The notes beneath the pieces are model-generated. The model was not told the DNA's origin. It saw only the letters and a list, made by a program, of their open reading frames with translations, and made no database searches. A stretch of 64,000 nt of DNA, taken from assembly GCF_001701045.1 (NCBI RefSeq), contig NZ_CP016757.1, positions 2,878,219 through 2,942,218 on the forward strand, in the 5' to 3' direction. A program made the position numbers and the translations under genes. Shown in pieces: positions 50,888 through 58,619 of the stretch (positions are counted from its first letter, which is position 1; every line of letters starts with the position of its first letter). The stretch comes from Cloacibacillus porcorum. GTDB lineage: Bacteria > Synergistota > Synergistia > Synergistales > Synergistaceae.

Positions 50888-51639
50888 CGGAGCCAAAATT
50901 CCTCGGAGTAATACCGGCGCGCTACGCCTCGTCGCGCCTTCCCGGAAAACCGCTGCTGGAAATCGGCGGCAAGACGATGCTTGAACACGTCTACCGCCGT
51001 TCGCTCGCCTCCGGCGTATTCTTCCGCGTGGTGATCGCCACAGACGACCACCGCATCTACGACGCCGCCGAAAAGGTTGGCGCCGACGTACTCATGACGC
51101 GCGCCGACCACCCGGACGGTTCCAGCCGTGTCGCGGAGATCGCCGCGAAGATAGACACCGACTACGTAATCAACATCCAGGGGGACGAGCCGATGCTTGA
51201 CCCGCGCATGCTGCGCGAACTCGCGGCGGGATTCGCCGCCGACCCGGAGGCCGATTCGGCGACCGTCTGCGTGCCAATCACCAGGGAAGAGGACTTCCAG
51301 AACCCAAACATCGTGAAGGTGGTCCGCGCCCAAAACGGCCGCGCGCTCTACTTCAGCCGCTCGCCCATTCCCTATCCGCGCAACAGCGCCGGCTGCCCCG
51401 TCTGGGAACACCTCGGCATCTACGCCTTTACCAAGCAGTTCCTGCTCAAATTCGTGGCGCTCCCGCCCACACCGCTGATGCAGACGGAGAGTCTCGAACA
51501 GCTGCGGATACTGGAACACGGCTACTCAATGGCGGTCATTCCGACAAAATACCCCTCCGAGGGACCCAACGTCAACACGCTTGAGGATCTTGAAGAGGCG
51601 CGGCGGATATTCGCCCAAAAGAAAAACGAAGAAAAATGA
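50884..51639 (+). CDS. kdsB: CMP-Kdo synthetase
   Basis: 251 residues from the ATG at 50884, overlapping the previous stop. It activates Kdo with CTP. FLGVIPARYASSRLPGKPL is the diagnostic N-terminus; VVIATDDHRI, DHPDGSSRVAEIA, NIQGDEPMLDPRML, YFSRSPIPYPRN, HLGIYAFTKQFL and ESLEQLRILEHG follow. Length is standard. The stop overlaps the next start (ATGA). Confidence 0.97.
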   Translation: MTEPKFLGVIPARYASSRLPGKPLLEIGGKTMLEHVYRRSLASGVFFRVVIATDDHRIYDAAEKVGADVLMTRADHPDGSSRVAEIAAKIDTDYVINIQGDEPMLDPRMLRELAAGFAADPEADSATVCVPITREEDFQNPNIVKVVRAQNGRALYFSRSPIPYPRNSAGCPVWEHLGIYAFTKQFLLKFVALPPTPLMQTESLEQLRILEHGYSMAVIPTKYPSEGPNVNTLEDLEEARRIFAQKKNEEK

Positions 51640-52811
51640 ACGCGGGAAACTCCTTAAGGGCAATACTCATCCTCAGCGACGGCATCCGCGGCCATATAAA
51701 CCAGAGCCGCGGCGTCGCCCACTGGCTCTCGCAGCTGACAGGGGCGGAGATACTCGAGAGTGAAGTCCCCGCCCTTACGGGTACGGCCAAGGCGCGTGCC
51801 AAGACCGCCGCGCGTTCTCTGGCCGCTGGCGGCACGCGGCGCGACGCGCGCGACTGGCTCGCCGCGGCGGACGGCGACGCGCTGATACGCCGCGTAGGCC
51901 AATGGTTTGCCGAACGCAACATTCAGGAGGGCTCGGGAGCCGTGCTGATAATCTCCGCCGGCAGCACCCCCGCCCCCTACAACATCGCCCTCGGCTACAT
52001 CTGGCGCTGCGCCTGCGCGACCGTCATGACCCCCGGCACGATCGGCACCGACCCATTCGACTTCGCGATCGTACCGGAGCACGACTATCCTGAACGAAAA
52101 CCCAACATACTTGTGACGCTCGGCTCGCCGAACTACGTCATTAAAGAAAACCTCAAAAAAGAGGCGGCGGCGCTGCTCGCCGAACACCCCTCATCCGCGG
52201 GAGAGATTTGGTCGGTGCTTATCGGCGGAGACGACGCGAACTACGTCATCACCCCGGAATGGGTCAAAAAACAGCTGGGGCAGATATTGAACCTCGCGCA
52301 GCACGCCGGCGCGGACCTCTATATCACCACCTCGCGGCGCACAAGCCCCGCGGCGGTGAAGACCGTCAAGACGCTTGCCGCGCACTCCCCCGCCGTCAAG
52401 TATCTGCTCGTCGCCTCGGAGGACGACTTCAACCCCATACCGGCGATGCTCGGCTTCTCCAAAGAGGTATTCTGCACCGAGGACTCGGTCAACATGGTCT
52501 CTGAGACGATCACGGGCGGCCATCGCGCGGTGCTGCTGCGCGTGGGACACCGCGGGGGCTTCAAAGGGCTGATCCAGAGGGCGACCGCCTCGCTGGTAAA
52601 CGCCGGCGCCCTCTCGCCTAACATGCTCTGGGGCATTCCGAAATTCGACCTCGTATTCGACCATTTCGCGAGGAACGACTCCCTGATAGAATACAGGGAC
52701 TGGCTGCGCGTACGCCGGGAAAATACACAGCTTCCACCCACCGAAGAGGCTTCGGAAGAATTCAACGAGGCAAAACGTGCCGCGCAGTGGATATACGACA
52801 ACTGGAAGTAA
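51636..52811 (+). CDS. ELM1-family (DUF1022) predicted glycosyltransferase
   Basis: 391 residues. LSDGIRGHINQSRGVAHWLS near the N-terminus, SAGSTPAPYNIALGY, VTLGSPNYV, VLIGGDD, YITTSRRTSPAAVKTV and EDSVNMVSETITGGHRAVLL follow the pattern of the mitochondrial-fission ELM1-like family, which has a GT-B fold in bacteria and occurs in LPS clusters. It overlaps kdsB by four bases and ends the operon. Activity and acceptor are unknown. An insertion around residues 60-85 is alanine/arginine-rich. Confidence 0.8.
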   Translation: MNAGNSLRAILILSDGIRGHINQSRGVAHWLSQLTGAEILESEVPALTGTAKARAKTAARSLAAGGTRRDARDWLAAADGDALIRRVGQWFAERNIQEGSGAVLIISAGSTPAPYNIALGYIWRCACATVMTPGTIGTDPFDFAIVPEHDYPERKPNILVTLGSPNYVIKENLKKEAAALLAEHPSSAGEIWSVLIGGDDANYVITPEWVKKQLGQILNLAQHAGADLYITTSRRTSPAAVKTVKTLAAHSPAVKYLLVASEDDFNPIPAMLGFSKEVFCTEDSVNMVSETITGGHRAVLLRVGHRGGFKGLIQRATASLVNAGALSPNMLWGIPKFDLVFDHFARNDSLIEYRDWLRVRRENTQLPPTEEASEEFNEAKRAAQWIYDNWK

Positions 52812-52850
52812 CCTTTTCAGAGAAAATGAGTAATAAGAAGCAAGTTATGC

Positions 52851-52856
52851 TATAAT
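52851..52856 (+). promoter_or_regulatory. -10 element for the rhodanese gene
   Basis: TATAAT in a TATGC-TATAAT context 80 bases before the ATG at 52931. The -35 is not clear. Confidence 0.45.
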
Positions 52857-52930
52857 TTCCGCTATATACGGAGGCTACACGGAAAATTCCCAATCAAGCA
52901 GTGGGTGAAAGACAAGGAAGGAATGGTACG

Positions 52931-54346
52931 ATGAAAAAATTTCTCACAATGATGCTCGTGACGGCGCTTGTCGCCGGGGCGACTTCCGCCGTCGCTGCGA
53001 CGGAGGAGACGAAAAACAACGACTCTGCGGCGGATTCCATACTCTCGCAGGTTCAGGCCAATAAAGCGGCGAACAAAGAAAAAGCCGGAGAGCAGAAAGA
53101 GGCGGCAGCTCCGAAGAAGGCCGAGGAAAAAAAGCCCGAGGCGGAAAAAGCTCCCGCCCCCGCGCAGAAGGAAACCCCTAAAAAGAATGAAGCCGCATCG
53201 ACGATGGACCAGATCGTCAAAGAGGCGGCGGAAAAGGCAGCTAAAGAGCAGGAGGCCTCACCAAACAACAGAGGCACAGTAGCGGTCCCGCCGGCGGAGA
53301 CGAAGAAAGACGAACCGGCCGCTTCCGCGCCGGCCAAGACTGAGCCCGCAAAAACCGAGCCCGCCGCGGCCGTAAAGCCGGCGGAACCGGCAAAGACGGC
53401 TCCCGAACAGCCTAAGGCGGCGGAACCGGCGGCGCCTGTCACACCTGCCGTCACAGACACGGCGGAGATACCGGCCGGACGTCCGCTGAAACCGGCGGCG
53501 ATGCAGGCCGGTGCTCCCGAGACAAGGGAAAGCCTCATCGTCAGCGCCGAATGGCTCAAGACCAACCGCGGCAAGGTGATCCTCATCGACTCACGCCCTG
53601 AAAGCCTCTACAGCGGCGGACACATCCCCGGTGCTGTCAACGCTCCGTGGACCTATTTCGCTAATATGAACGCGAAACAGGGGACTGAAAAATGGGGCGT
53701 CATCTGGCCAGCGGCGACGATGGCCAAACGCATCGGCGCGCTCGGCGTCGACGGCAAAAAAATGGTTATCGCCTACTGCGACGCCGGTGGCTGGGGACAG
53801 AGCGGCTGGACCCTCTGGATACTGCGACAGGCCGGAATCAAAAACGCCAAGATACTCGAGGGCGGCATCGGTGCCTGGAAGGCGGCCGGCGGACAGGTGA
53901 CAAAGACCAAGAACACCAACAAAGCCGTCGCCTTCACGATCAAACAATACGTCCCGAACTACACCGCCACCACCGAGTGGATAAACAACAATATCGGCAA
54001 GCCGGGCCTCGTAATCCTCGACGTCCGCACCGAGCCGGAGTTCCTCGGAAAGATCCGTCCCTTCCAGGAGAAGCGCGCCGGACATCTTCCCGGAGCGATC
54101 AACATCCCGAGGGAATCATTCCTCACCGCCGACAGCCACTTCAAACCAGCTGAAGAGGTGCAGGCCCTTCTCGCACAGCACGGCATCACGCCCGAGAGCG
54201 AGATCGTCGTCTACGATACGGCTGGCGTCCGCTCGGCCTTCGTCACGATGCTCCTCCGCTACAGCGGTTTCGTGAAGAGCCAGAGCTACGACGAAGGATT
54301 CCAGGCATGGGCGGGGAATCCCGAGCTGCCGCTGGTTAAACCGTAG
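52931..54346 (+). CDS. Exported double-rhodanese protein
   Basis: 471 residues from the ATG at 52931, which begins a clean signal peptide (KKFLTMMLVTALVAG, cleavage near AVAA). Residues about 25-185 are a low-complexity Ala/Glu/Lys/Pro linker. Two rhodanese domains follow: about 195-320 (IDSRPESLYSGGHIPGAVN, then the active-site Cys in VIAYCDAGGWGQSG) and 335-471 (LDVRTEPEFLGKIRPF, AGHLPGAINIPRESF, VVYDTAGVRSAF). In the second domain the catalytic Cys is replaced by Asp. This is opposite to ordinary two-domain sulfurtransferases, where the C-terminal domain is active. It should act in the periplasm or at the surface. Confidence 0.88.
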   Translation: MKKFLTMMLVTALVAGATSAVAATEETKNNDSAADSILSQVQANKAANKEKAGEQKEAAAPKKAEEKKPEAEKAPAPAQKETPKKNEAASTMDQIVKEAAEKAAKEQEASPNNRGTVAVPPAETKKDEPAASAPAKTEPAKTEPAAAVKPAEPAKTAPEQPKAAEPAAPVTPAVTDTAEIPAGRPLKPAAMQAGAPETRESLIVSAEWLKTNRGKVILIDSRPESLYSGGHIPGAVNAPWTYFANMNAKQGTEKWGVIWPAATMAKRIGALGVDGKKMVIAYCDAGGWGQSGWTLWILRQAGIKNAKILEGGIGAWKAAGGQVTKTKNTNKAVAFTIKQYVPNYTATTEWINNNIGKPGLVILDVRTEPEFLGKIRPFQEKRAGHLPGAINIPRESFLTADSHFKPAEEVQALLAQHGITPESEIVVYDTAGVRSAFVTMLLRYSGFVKSQSYDEGFQAWAGNPELPLVKP

Positions 54347-54347
54347 T

Positions 54348-54490
54348 AAATCGGCGTTTATCAAAATCGGTGCGAATAAGCACCGTATGCGTCATAAGCC
54401 GGCCCCTGAGTGTCCTCACCGTATGAAAATACGGCTCCGGTACTCAGGGGCCGGCTTATTTAGCCTACGGCACTTATTCGCACCGATTTT
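54348..54490. repeat. Family A repeat copy 2 (reverse orientation)
   Basis: It begins AAATCGGCGTTTA one base after the rhodanese stop. Then AAAATCGGTGCGAATAAG (54364-54381) and CTTATTCGCACCGATTTT (54473-54490) are perfect 18-bp arms. The core (ATACGGCTCCGGTACTCAGG) is the reverse complement of the CCGATACCGGAACCGTAT core of the other copies. Inner arms GGCCCCTGAGT/ACTCAGGGGCC are perfect. Confidence 0.9.
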
Positions 54491-54540
54491 CCTGTTATCA
54501 TATAAAATTTTCCAAACATATCTACATTCATTTGAGAGAG

Positions 54541-54896
54541 GAAAAGAGATAAATTGCGGTTTAGCTTCGACGGTGCAAGGAATAAATAACGCTTTATCTT
54601 TTGACTTTGCCCTTAAAGACGCCCGCTGTGAGGCGGCCAGAGAGCCAAATCAGAGGCCTTCTGATTTGTGCGATTCGGCTGGTAGTTACATCAGAGCTGG
54701 CTCGGCGATGCTTTTTCGCCGAGACTGAGGAAGAGTTGACCTTAGGTTCTCCCGCGGCTTTTGCCGCGGGCTCTGTATGTCGCGGGAACCGCGCCAAACA
54801 GAGCAACACTCCTTCCGTCTCGCCGCAAAAGCGGCTGCGATCCACCTTCCTCAGAGAGGAAGGCTTTAAGAAAAAACTGCAATTTACTGCTTTTTC
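54541..54896. repeat. Family B repeat copy 2 (inverted core)
   Basis: It begins GAAAAGAGATAAATTGCGG and ends with CTGCAATTTACTGC-TTTTTC, an imperfect inverted repeat. The left arm (TGACTTTGCCCTTAAAG) and hairpin AAATCAGA/TCTGATTT (54647-54667) match copy 1. The segment 54695-54845 is the reverse complement of the equivalent segment in copies 1 and 3: GACCTTAGGTTCTCCCGCGG here against CCGCGGGAGAACCTAAGGTC there. Confidence 0.85.
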
Positions 54897-54905
54897 ACCC
54901 GAAGG

Positions 54906-55032
54906 AAATCGGCGTTTAGAAGTGCGAGTTGCTAAATAAAATGGGGGCTCCGATACCGGAACCGTATCTTCATACGGTGAGGATTCAGAGCCCCCTTTTT
55001 ATGACGCAAATCGTGCTTATAAACGCCGATTT
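54906..55032. repeat. Family A repeat copy 3
   Basis: AAATCGGCGTTTA to TAAACGCCGATTT, 127 bp, with GGGGGCTC...GAGCCCCC and CCGTATCTTCATACGG nested within. Its right terminus supplies the sequence overlapping the rsmG stop codon (TTA at 55031-55033). Confidence 0.9.
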
Positions 55033-55720
55033 ACCGGTACCAAGGGAATTTCTCGGCCATCCCTGGCCTTCTTGGCATTCCCTTCGGCAGCGGCCCCACC
55101 TTATTCCAGACTACGAAGCAGCGGCTCATCTCGTCAAGCTCATAGGAGACAAGACGCGGCTGGGACAGGCCGAGCGTCTTCCATTTATTGCCGACCGCCG
55201 CCAGCTCCTCCTGCGCCTTCGGCCCCTTAAAGGCGATGAGCTTTCCCTTTGTCTTTACAAATGGGGCAAGATATTCCGCAAGTATCCCCGCGGCGCAGAC
55301 GGCGCGCGCCGCCGCCGCGTCAAACTTTTCCAGATTCTTTTTCGCGTAATCCTCAGAGCGGGAACAGACGACCTCTACATTCCGAAGCCCCATCAGCGCG
55401 GCAATCCGCTCCACCTGGGCACATTTACGCGTGATACTGTCAAGCAGCGTCACCCGCAGCTCCGGCCGGCAGATCGCCCAGACGAGGCCGGGAAGGCCGC
55501 CGCCCGTGCCGACGTCGATCACGCATCCGCGCTCGGGCAGCAGCGGCAGCGCAAAGGCGCAGTCGATGATATGGCCGTTCCAAAGAGTCTCCTCGTCCGA
55601 CGGCCCCGTGAGCCGCGCCAGCTCGTTGGCCTTGATCAGCAGGGAGACATACTGCCGCAGTCCCGCCTCGTTTTCGCCGATATATTTATTTATCTCTTCG
55701 AAAGCAATGCTTTCTGTCAT
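55031..55720 (-). CDS. rsmG: 16S rRNA m7G527 methyltransferase RsmG
   Basis: 229 residues. It methylates G527 of 16S rRNA. The SAM loop is VIDVGTGGGLPGLVWAI (about 78-94); LLDSITRKCAQVERIA, VEVVCSRSEDYAK and FDAAAARAV follow. LTGPSDEETLWNGHIIDCAFAL in the N-terminal third is also typical. The stop codon lies within the end of a family A repeat. It converges with the rhodanese gene. No mnm/gid partner gene is adjacent. Confidence 0.95.
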   Translation of the reverse strand: MTESIAFEEINKYIGENEAGLRQYVSLLIKANELARLTGPSDEETLWNGHIIDCAFALPLLPERGCVIDVGTGGGLPGLVWAICRPELRVTLLDSITRKCAQVERIAALMGLRNVEVVCSRSEDYAKKNLEKFDAAAARAVCAAGILAEYLAPFVKTKGKLIAFKGPKAQEELAAVGNKWKTLGLSQPRLVSYELDEMSRCFVVWNKVGPLPKGMPRRPGMAEKFPWYR

Positions 55721-55854
55721 AAAAACACCCCGTTGCTGTGATAATTAGTAAATATGGACGTTGTCAGGGAGACGTATATACGCCGCGCGCAAAATAGGCA
55801 CTATCAGCGCGCCGTAGTCATAGAATCAGCGGTTCCCTAAGAACTCTACCAGTG

Positions 55855-55860
55855 TATAAT
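55855..55860 (+). promoter_or_regulatory. -10 element for the Ntn hydrolase unit
   Basis: TATAAT preceded by GTG, 35 bases before the ATG. The -35 region (GGTTCC) is weak. Confidence 0.45.
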
Positions 55861-55894
55861 ATAACATGAGAGGCAAGGATGGGAGGCTGACTTT

Positions 55895-56995
55895 ATGGAA
55901 ACTTTTGAAAAAGGCTCAAAGATAAAAAAAGACAAACTTAATATCATCGACCTGCACGGCACCTGGCGCGAAATGGGGCGCCAGTACGGCGCGCTGATGG
56001 CGGCCGAGCTTCGGGATATATACGAAAGGGCCATCTGCGGCCGGATCATGAAGGAGAGCGCCGACCCTCAGGGGCTGAAGCAGCAGGCGGAAAAGTTCTA
56101 CGCCAATTACCCCTACAAGTTCAAAGAGGTCTTGCGCGGAATGAGCGAAGGTTCAGACCTGACGCTTGAGGAGCTCAAACTCGTCAACGCCCTCGAAGTC
56201 ATCGCCGCGATGACCATCATGCCGCAGCAATGTTCCGGCATCGCCGTATGGGGCGACTATGCCGAAGGTCCCCTCGTTTACGGAAGAAATTACGACTACC
56301 TCCCATGGTTCAAAGAATTTGACGAGGATATCGTCCTCGCCTGCTTCCACCCCGGTGACGGCTCGCTCGCGGTAGCGACGCTCGGTTACGCGGGGGAGAT
56401 ATACGCCGTCAACGGCATGAACGAAAAGGGCATCTTTCTGGAACTCAACAACGGCATGCCCTCCGGCGGCGCGCTCTGGTACGACAGCCGCGTCCCCGCG
56501 GTGACGGAGCTGTTCAGCTTTCTGCTCGACTGCTCGACGCTCGACGAGATCGAGAGCTGCTTCCAAACGACGAAGGCCAACTTTGCCTATATCGTCGGCG
56601 TCGCGGACGGACAGACCGCCCGCTGCTTCGAGTGGCCGGTCTTCGAGGTCAAGCGCCGCGAATCACACTCCCGTCCCGGCCTCACGGTGCTGACAAACCA
56701 TTTTACGGAATTTTCCTGGGGGCTTCCGCGTCCCGACGATAAGACCTATTGGATGACGCGCACACGCCGCCAGAACCTCCTCACCCTCGCCAAGCACTTC
56801 AAGGGCACGATCAACGAAAAGGTGATGATGGACATCATGGATTCGAAGATCGAGGAGCTCGGAGCGACGACGGAGCTCACCCTCTACCAGATGGTGGTCG
56901 TCCCCGAAAGGTACGAGCTGTGGTTCAAGATACCCGGCGCGCAGGAGTGGACGCCGATCGACATGAAAGAGATCCTCAAGCCGCGCGAGGGCTAG
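55895..56995 (+). CDS. C45/acyl-transferase-like Ntn hydrolase
   Basis: 366 residues, no signal peptide. MGRQYGALMAAELRDIYERA at about 27-46 and QCSGIAVWGDYAEGPLVYGRNYDY (about 109-132) match the peptidase C45/phospholipase B-like Ntn group, in which a Cys becomes the N-terminal nucleophile after self-cleavage (here Cys110 in QQCSG). GYAGEIYAVNGMNEKGIFLELNNG and CRxFEWP-type segments support it. These enzymes cut amide bonds of acylated amino acids, bile-salt-like or penicillin-like compounds. It lies six bases before an FGGY kinase. Start has GGGAGG 9 bases upstream. Substrate not deducible. Confidence 0.83.
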   Translation: METFEKGSKIKKDKLNIIDLHGTWREMGRQYGALMAAELRDIYERAICGRIMKESADPQGLKQQAEKFYANYPYKFKEVLRGMSEGSDLTLEELKLVNALEVIAAMTIMPQQCSGIAVWGDYAEGPLVYGRNYDYLPWFKEFDEDIVLACFHPGDGSLAVATLGYAGEIYAVNGMNEKGIFLELNNGMPSGGALWYDSRVPAVTELFSFLLDCSTLDEIESCFQTTKANFAYIVGVADGQTARCFEWPVFEVKRRESHSRPGLTVLTNHFTEFSWGLPRPDDKTYWMTRTRRQNLLTLAKHFKGTINEKVMMDIMDSKIEELGATTELTLYQMVVVPERYELWFKIPGAQEWTPIDMKEILKPREG

Positions 56996-57001
56996 ACAAA
57001 A

Positions 57002-58537
57002 ATGGGGAAATATTACATCGCCTTCGACTGCGGCACGATGGGGACCAAGACGGCACTCTACAGCATCGATTCCACACGCGTCGCCGAGGCCTACAGGGAA
57101 AATAAGATATCCTACCCGCGCCCGGGCTGGGCGGAGATGGACGCCAACTGTTTCGTCAACAACGTCCGTGAGGGCGTGCGCGAGTGCCTCGCCAAGTCGG
57201 GGGTCAATCCCGCCGAGGTGCGCTCGATATCGGCCAGCGGCATCATCTGCGGTATCGTCGGCATCGACGAAAACTGGCAGCCGGTAACGCCGTTCGTCCC
57301 CTATCTCGACAACCGCGCCGGCGGCGAGGCGAAGTGGGTACGCGAGAATGTCGAACCGGTATGGGTCGAGGAGAGCGGAAACGCCATCGTCGACGAATTT
57401 ATGCCGCCGATGATCCTGCGCTGGTTCCTCAATAAATATACCGGCTTCCGCGAAAACGCCGTGAAGGTCGTGAACAACGGTCCATTCGTCCTCGGCACGC
57501 TCGCGGGGCTGACGGCGAAAGAGGCCTTTCTGGACTGGGCGACGATGTCCGGCTGGCTCATCGGCTATGACGCAAAGGCGCGTAACTGGTCAGGGCGGCA
57601 GATGAAGGCGCTCGGCATTCCGATGGAGATACTGCCGCGCATAGTCAGGCCCTGGGACATCGTCGGATTCCTCTGCCCCGAAGAGGCGGAGAAGATGGGG
57701 CTTCCCTCTGGTATCCCCATCGCCGCCGGCGCGGGCGATACGATGCAGTCGGCGCTCGCTTCCGGGCTGCTGGAGCCGGGGCTGGCCACCGACGTGGCCG
57801 GCACCGCCTCGATATTTGCCGTCGCCGTCTCAGAGGCCGACAGCCGCATCACGGCGGCACCGGGCATGATGTTCGCCACCGGAACGCTTGAAGATTCTTA
57901 TTTCTATTGGAGCATGATCCGCGCCGGCGGCCTTTCGCTGCGCTGGTTCCGCGACAGCGTCGCCAACCGCGCGGGAGACCCGATGTTCTACGCGGAGATG
58001 GACACGCTCGCGGCCGATGTCCCCGCCGGTTCGCGCGGGCTTCTGTTTTATCCCTATTTACAGGGCGCGGGTCCTGATATGCCGGGTGCCTGCGGCGTAT
58101 TCGCGGGGCTCTTCGGCGCGAGCGACCGCGCCGCTATGTGGCGTTCGATCCTTGAGGCGATCGCCTTTGAATACGCTCAAATGATAAAGATCTACCGCGA
58201 GTGCGGCATCCCCCTGAATGAGATCATCGGCACCGAGGGCGGCAGCAAAAGCCCCCTCTGGACGCAGATCAAGGCGGATATCCTCGGCGGCGCATATAAC
58301 ATTCCGACGAGGAGCGAGGGCGGCCTGATGGCCGACGTCGCGGTGGCGGCCTATGCCGTCGGCGATATCGAGGACATCGGGGAGACGATGCGGCAGTGGA
58401 TCACCTTCAGAGGCCGTTTCGAGCCCGACGCGAAGAACGCCGCCGTTTACCGCAGGGTTTTCGAAGAGCGCCAGAGGCTGCTTGCGGGGCCGATGAAGGA
58501 ACTCTTCGAAGGGTTGGGAAATATCAGAAATATTTAA
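57002..58537 (+). CDS. FGGY-family carbohydrate kinase (xylulokinase-like)
   Basis: 511 residues. YYIAFDCGTMGTKTALYSID is the N-terminal phosphate-1 motif; VPYLDNRAGGEAKW, IPIAAGAGDTMQSALASG and DVAGTASIFAV (phosphate-2), and IIGTEGGSKSPLWTQIKADILG with VPT-like NIPTRSEGGLMADVAVAAYA form the FGGY signature area. Family members phosphorylate xylulose, gluconate, glycerol and similar sugars. No isomerase or transporter is adjacent; its partner is the Ntn hydrolase. Sequence alone does not fix the sugar. Confidence 0.9.
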   Translation: MGKYYIAFDCGTMGTKTALYSIDSTRVAEAYRENKISYPRPGWAEMDANCFVNNVREGVRECLAKSGVNPAEVRSISASGIICGIVGIDENWQPVTPFVPYLDNRAGGEAKWVRENVEPVWVEESGNAIVDEFMPPMILRWFLNKYTGFRENAVKVVNNGPFVLGTLAGLTAKEAFLDWATMSGWLIGYDAKARNWSGRQMKALGIPMEILPRIVRPWDIVGFLCPEEAEKMGLPSGIPIAAGAGDTMQSALASGLLEPGLATDVAGTASIFAVAVSEADSRITAAPGMMFATGTLEDSYFYWSMIRAGGLSLRWFRDSVANRAGDPMFYAEMDTLAADVPAGSRGLLFYPYLQGAGPDMPGACGVFAGLFGASDRAAMWRSILEAIAFEYAQMIKIYRECGIPLNEIIGTEGGSKSPLWTQIKADILGGAYNIPTRSEGGLMADVAVAAYAVGDIEDIGETMRQWITFRGRFEPDAKNAAVYRRVFEERQRLLAGPMKELFEGLGNIRNI

Positions 58538-58544
58538 CCACAAA

Positions 58545-58570
58545 CCGCCTCGCAGAGAGGCGGATTTTTT
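58545..58570 (+). terminator. Terminator after the FGGY kinase
   Basis: CCGCCTC and GAGGCGG around GCAGA, then ATTTTTT. Confidence 0.85.
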
Positions 58571-58619
58571 ATCGGCCGCACTGCTTGTGCCAGCGAAATT
58601 TCTGTAGGATAATGGAGTA

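Noticed and set aside
49580-50896. 438-codon antisense ORF opposite the 404-residue protein
   Set aside because: The plus-strand frame has a ribosome site, an ATGA overlap with kdsB and operon context. The antisense product is His/Arg-rich without motifs.
54348-55032. Integron attC sites
   Set aside because: The palindromes lack the GTTRRRY-type core sites, and no integrase or gene cassettes are present.
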